From Bacillota bacterium (GTDB taxonomy: Bacteria; Bacillota; Sulfobacillia; RBS10-35), in contig JASBVX010000071.1 in NCBI GenBank assembly GCA_029960865.1, positions 1 to 6,902 of the forward strand: 6,902 nucleotides of DNA, written 5' to 3'. The stretch's first letter is position 1; every line of letters begins with the position of its first letter. This document shows positions 6,172 to 6,902 of this stretch, one piece after another. The notes under the pieces were generated by a model. It was given only the letters and a program-made list of their open reading frames with translations. It made no database searches and had not been told where the DNA came from. Position numbers and translations under genes: made by a program.

Positions 6172-6650
6172 GGGAGACTATCCTTCCACATGATGATGGC
6201 GTCTTCTTGCGTATCGCTGTAGTACCCTTTGCGCAGGCCCCGGGCCACAAACCCGTGGCGCTGGTAGAGCTGGCGGGCCACATGGTTGGAAGGCCGCACC
6301 TCCAGGGTCATGCGGGTGCAGCCCCTTTCCCGCGCCCGCCTTTCCATCTCCGCCAGGATCAGGTGGCCAAAGCCCTTTCCCCGGTAATCGGGATGGACGG
6401 CGATGTTGGTGATGTGGGCTTCGTCCAAGACGATCCACATGCCCGAGTAGCCCACCACCTGCCCTTCCAGGAGGGCCACCACGTAGTGGCCGTAGCTATT
6501 GTGCATCAGTTCGCTGCGAAAGGCTCTTTCAGACCAGGGCGTGGGATAGGAGGCCCTTTCGATGGCCAGGACCTGGGATAGGTCGGCCACCGTCATGGGG
6601 CGAAACTCGAGGGGAGAAGGCTCCCCATTGAATTCCAGGGGCTGGGCCAT
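6168..6650 (-). CDS. rimI: Ribosomal protein S18-alanine N-acetyltransferase RimI
   Basis: A GNAT-family N-alpha-acetyltransferase of 160 residues; RimI transfers acetyl from acetyl-CoA to the N-terminal Ala of ribosomal protein S18 and, in some bacteria, other proteins. The acetyl-CoA binding core is clear: HITNIAVHPDYRGKGFG (79-95) with the R-x-x-G-x-G/A turn. LEVRPSN (116-122) and ARQLYQRHGF (125-134) supply Glu117 and Tyr129, which match by spacing the catalytic Glu103/Tyr115 of E. coli RimI. The family signature YYSDTQEDAIIM (143-154) follows. About 13 residues precede the usual start of the fold. ATG 6650 is supported by AGGAGG 7 bases upstream (6663-6658). The stop overlaps the tsaD GTG by four bases. 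Adjacency to tsaD is typical of t6A gene clusters. A different acetylation target is possible, but the subfamily call is strong. Confidence 0.93.
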   Translation of the reverse strand: MAQPLEFNGEPSPLEFRPMTVADLSQVLAIERASYPTPWSERAFRSELMHNSYGHYVVALLEGQVVGYSGMWIVLDEAHITNIAVHPDYRGKGFGHLILAEMERRARERGCTRMTLEVRPSNHVARQLYQRHGFVARGLRKGYYSDTQEDAIIMWKDSLP

Positions 6651-6657
6651 GAACGAT

Positions 6658-6678
6658 CCTCCTTATTGGGCTATTGTA
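6658..6678 (-). promoter_or_regulatory. rimI Shine-Dalgarno site and possible -10 element
   Basis: In the 62-base gap before rimI the minus strand carries TACAAT (6678-6673), a 5-of-6 match to a -10 box, and AGGAGG (6663-6658) spaced 7 bases from the ATG. No good -35 hexamer lies 16-18 bases upstream of TACAAT, so the promoter part is weak; the ribosome site is solid. If real, it would be an internal promoter for rimI-tsaD-recO with a leader of about 20 bases, as for glyQ. Confidence 0.4.
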
Positions 6679-6712
6679 TCCCTCTGACGCCCTCCGGGAC
6701 TCTTTCGATCCC

Positions 6713-6902
6713 TCAGCGGGCTCCGAATAGCACCGGCACTCCGTAGAGGGGGAGGAGCTCCTCCGGGGAAAGAAAGTTCCCTTCCTCCCGGGTGAGGTTC
6801 CAGAGAGCCCGCAAGAGATCCTCTCCCTCCTGGGGATCGGCAAAAAAATCCGCTTTCTCAAGCTTCGCTTTGGCCCTCGCCTCCTCCAAAGTCCCCTCCT
6901 CC
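6713..6902 (-). CDS. C-terminal end of an unidentified protein, possibly TsaB
   Basis: A minus-strand frame is open from the window edge (first full codon at 6901) to TGA at 6715-6713, giving the last 62 residues of a protein whose start lies outside. The visible part is charged and helix-like (EEARAKAKLEKADFFADP, then LLRALWNLTREE), ending in FLSPEELLPLYGVPVLFGAR. The end loosely resembles the short LxPLYLR-type C-terminus of TsaB, the inactive TsaD-like partner needed for t6A synthesis, and the position just before rimI-tsaD is where tsaB is often found in Bacillota. The match is too short to be decisive and no catalytic motif is visible. The gene ends 62 bases before rimI. Confidence 0.5.
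   Translation of the reverse strand, partial: EEGTLEEARAKAKLEKADFFADPQEGEDLLRALWNLTREEGNFLSPEELLPLYGVPVLFGAR

Noticed and set aside
5215..6222. Long plus-strand open frame opposite tsaD (335 codons)
   Set aside because: It is antisense to a clearly conserved gene. GC-rich coding DNA keeps opposite frames open, and the translation shows no family motif.

Overview
The window reads as a piece of a GC-rich, probably thermophilic Bacillota (Firmicutes-type) chromosome. The evidence is a split, two-gene glycyl-tRNA synthetase (glyQ, glyS), recO close to glyQS, a rimI-tsaD tRNA-modification pair, AGGAGG-type Shine-Dalgarno sites, and TTG and GTG starts alongside ATG. The GC bias and the abundance of Glu, Arg and Leu suit a thermophile, but I cannot name a genus. 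I see no mobile element, CRISPR array, rRNA or tRNA. Most of the content is core housekeeping.

Layout from right to left, the direction of transcription of most genes: an incomplete minus-strand gene enters at 6902 and ends at 6713; it sits where tsaB is often found. It is followed by rimI (6650-6168), tsaD (6171-5133, with at least two apparent frameshifts near its 3' end), recO (5136-4345), a DUF4342 gene (4370-4113), and a second small gene (4093-3812) that looks like a shortened relative of the DUF4342 protein. Junctions are very tight: GTGA and ATGA four-base overlaps, a 26-base overlap and a 19-base gap, as expected for one operon.

A plus-strand P1/DmpA-family self-processing aminopeptidase (2709-3815) converges on this operon, and the two stop codons overlap. 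Its 5' end is divergent from glyQ-glyS (2501-1650 and 1653 to beyond base 1, minus strand). The 207-base divergent spacer holds a likely glyQ promoter with a very short leader and no visible T-box.

Functionally, tsaD (with the possible tsaB) makes the t6A37 modification on ANN-decoding tRNAs, glyQS charges tRNA-Gly, rimI acetylates protein N-termini, and recO serves recombinational repair. The aminopeptidase and the DUF4342 pair are the accessory part. The points most worth checking are the broken tsaD 3' end, the tandem DUF4342-like pair, the convergent stop overlap, and the apparent lack of a T-box in front of glyQS.
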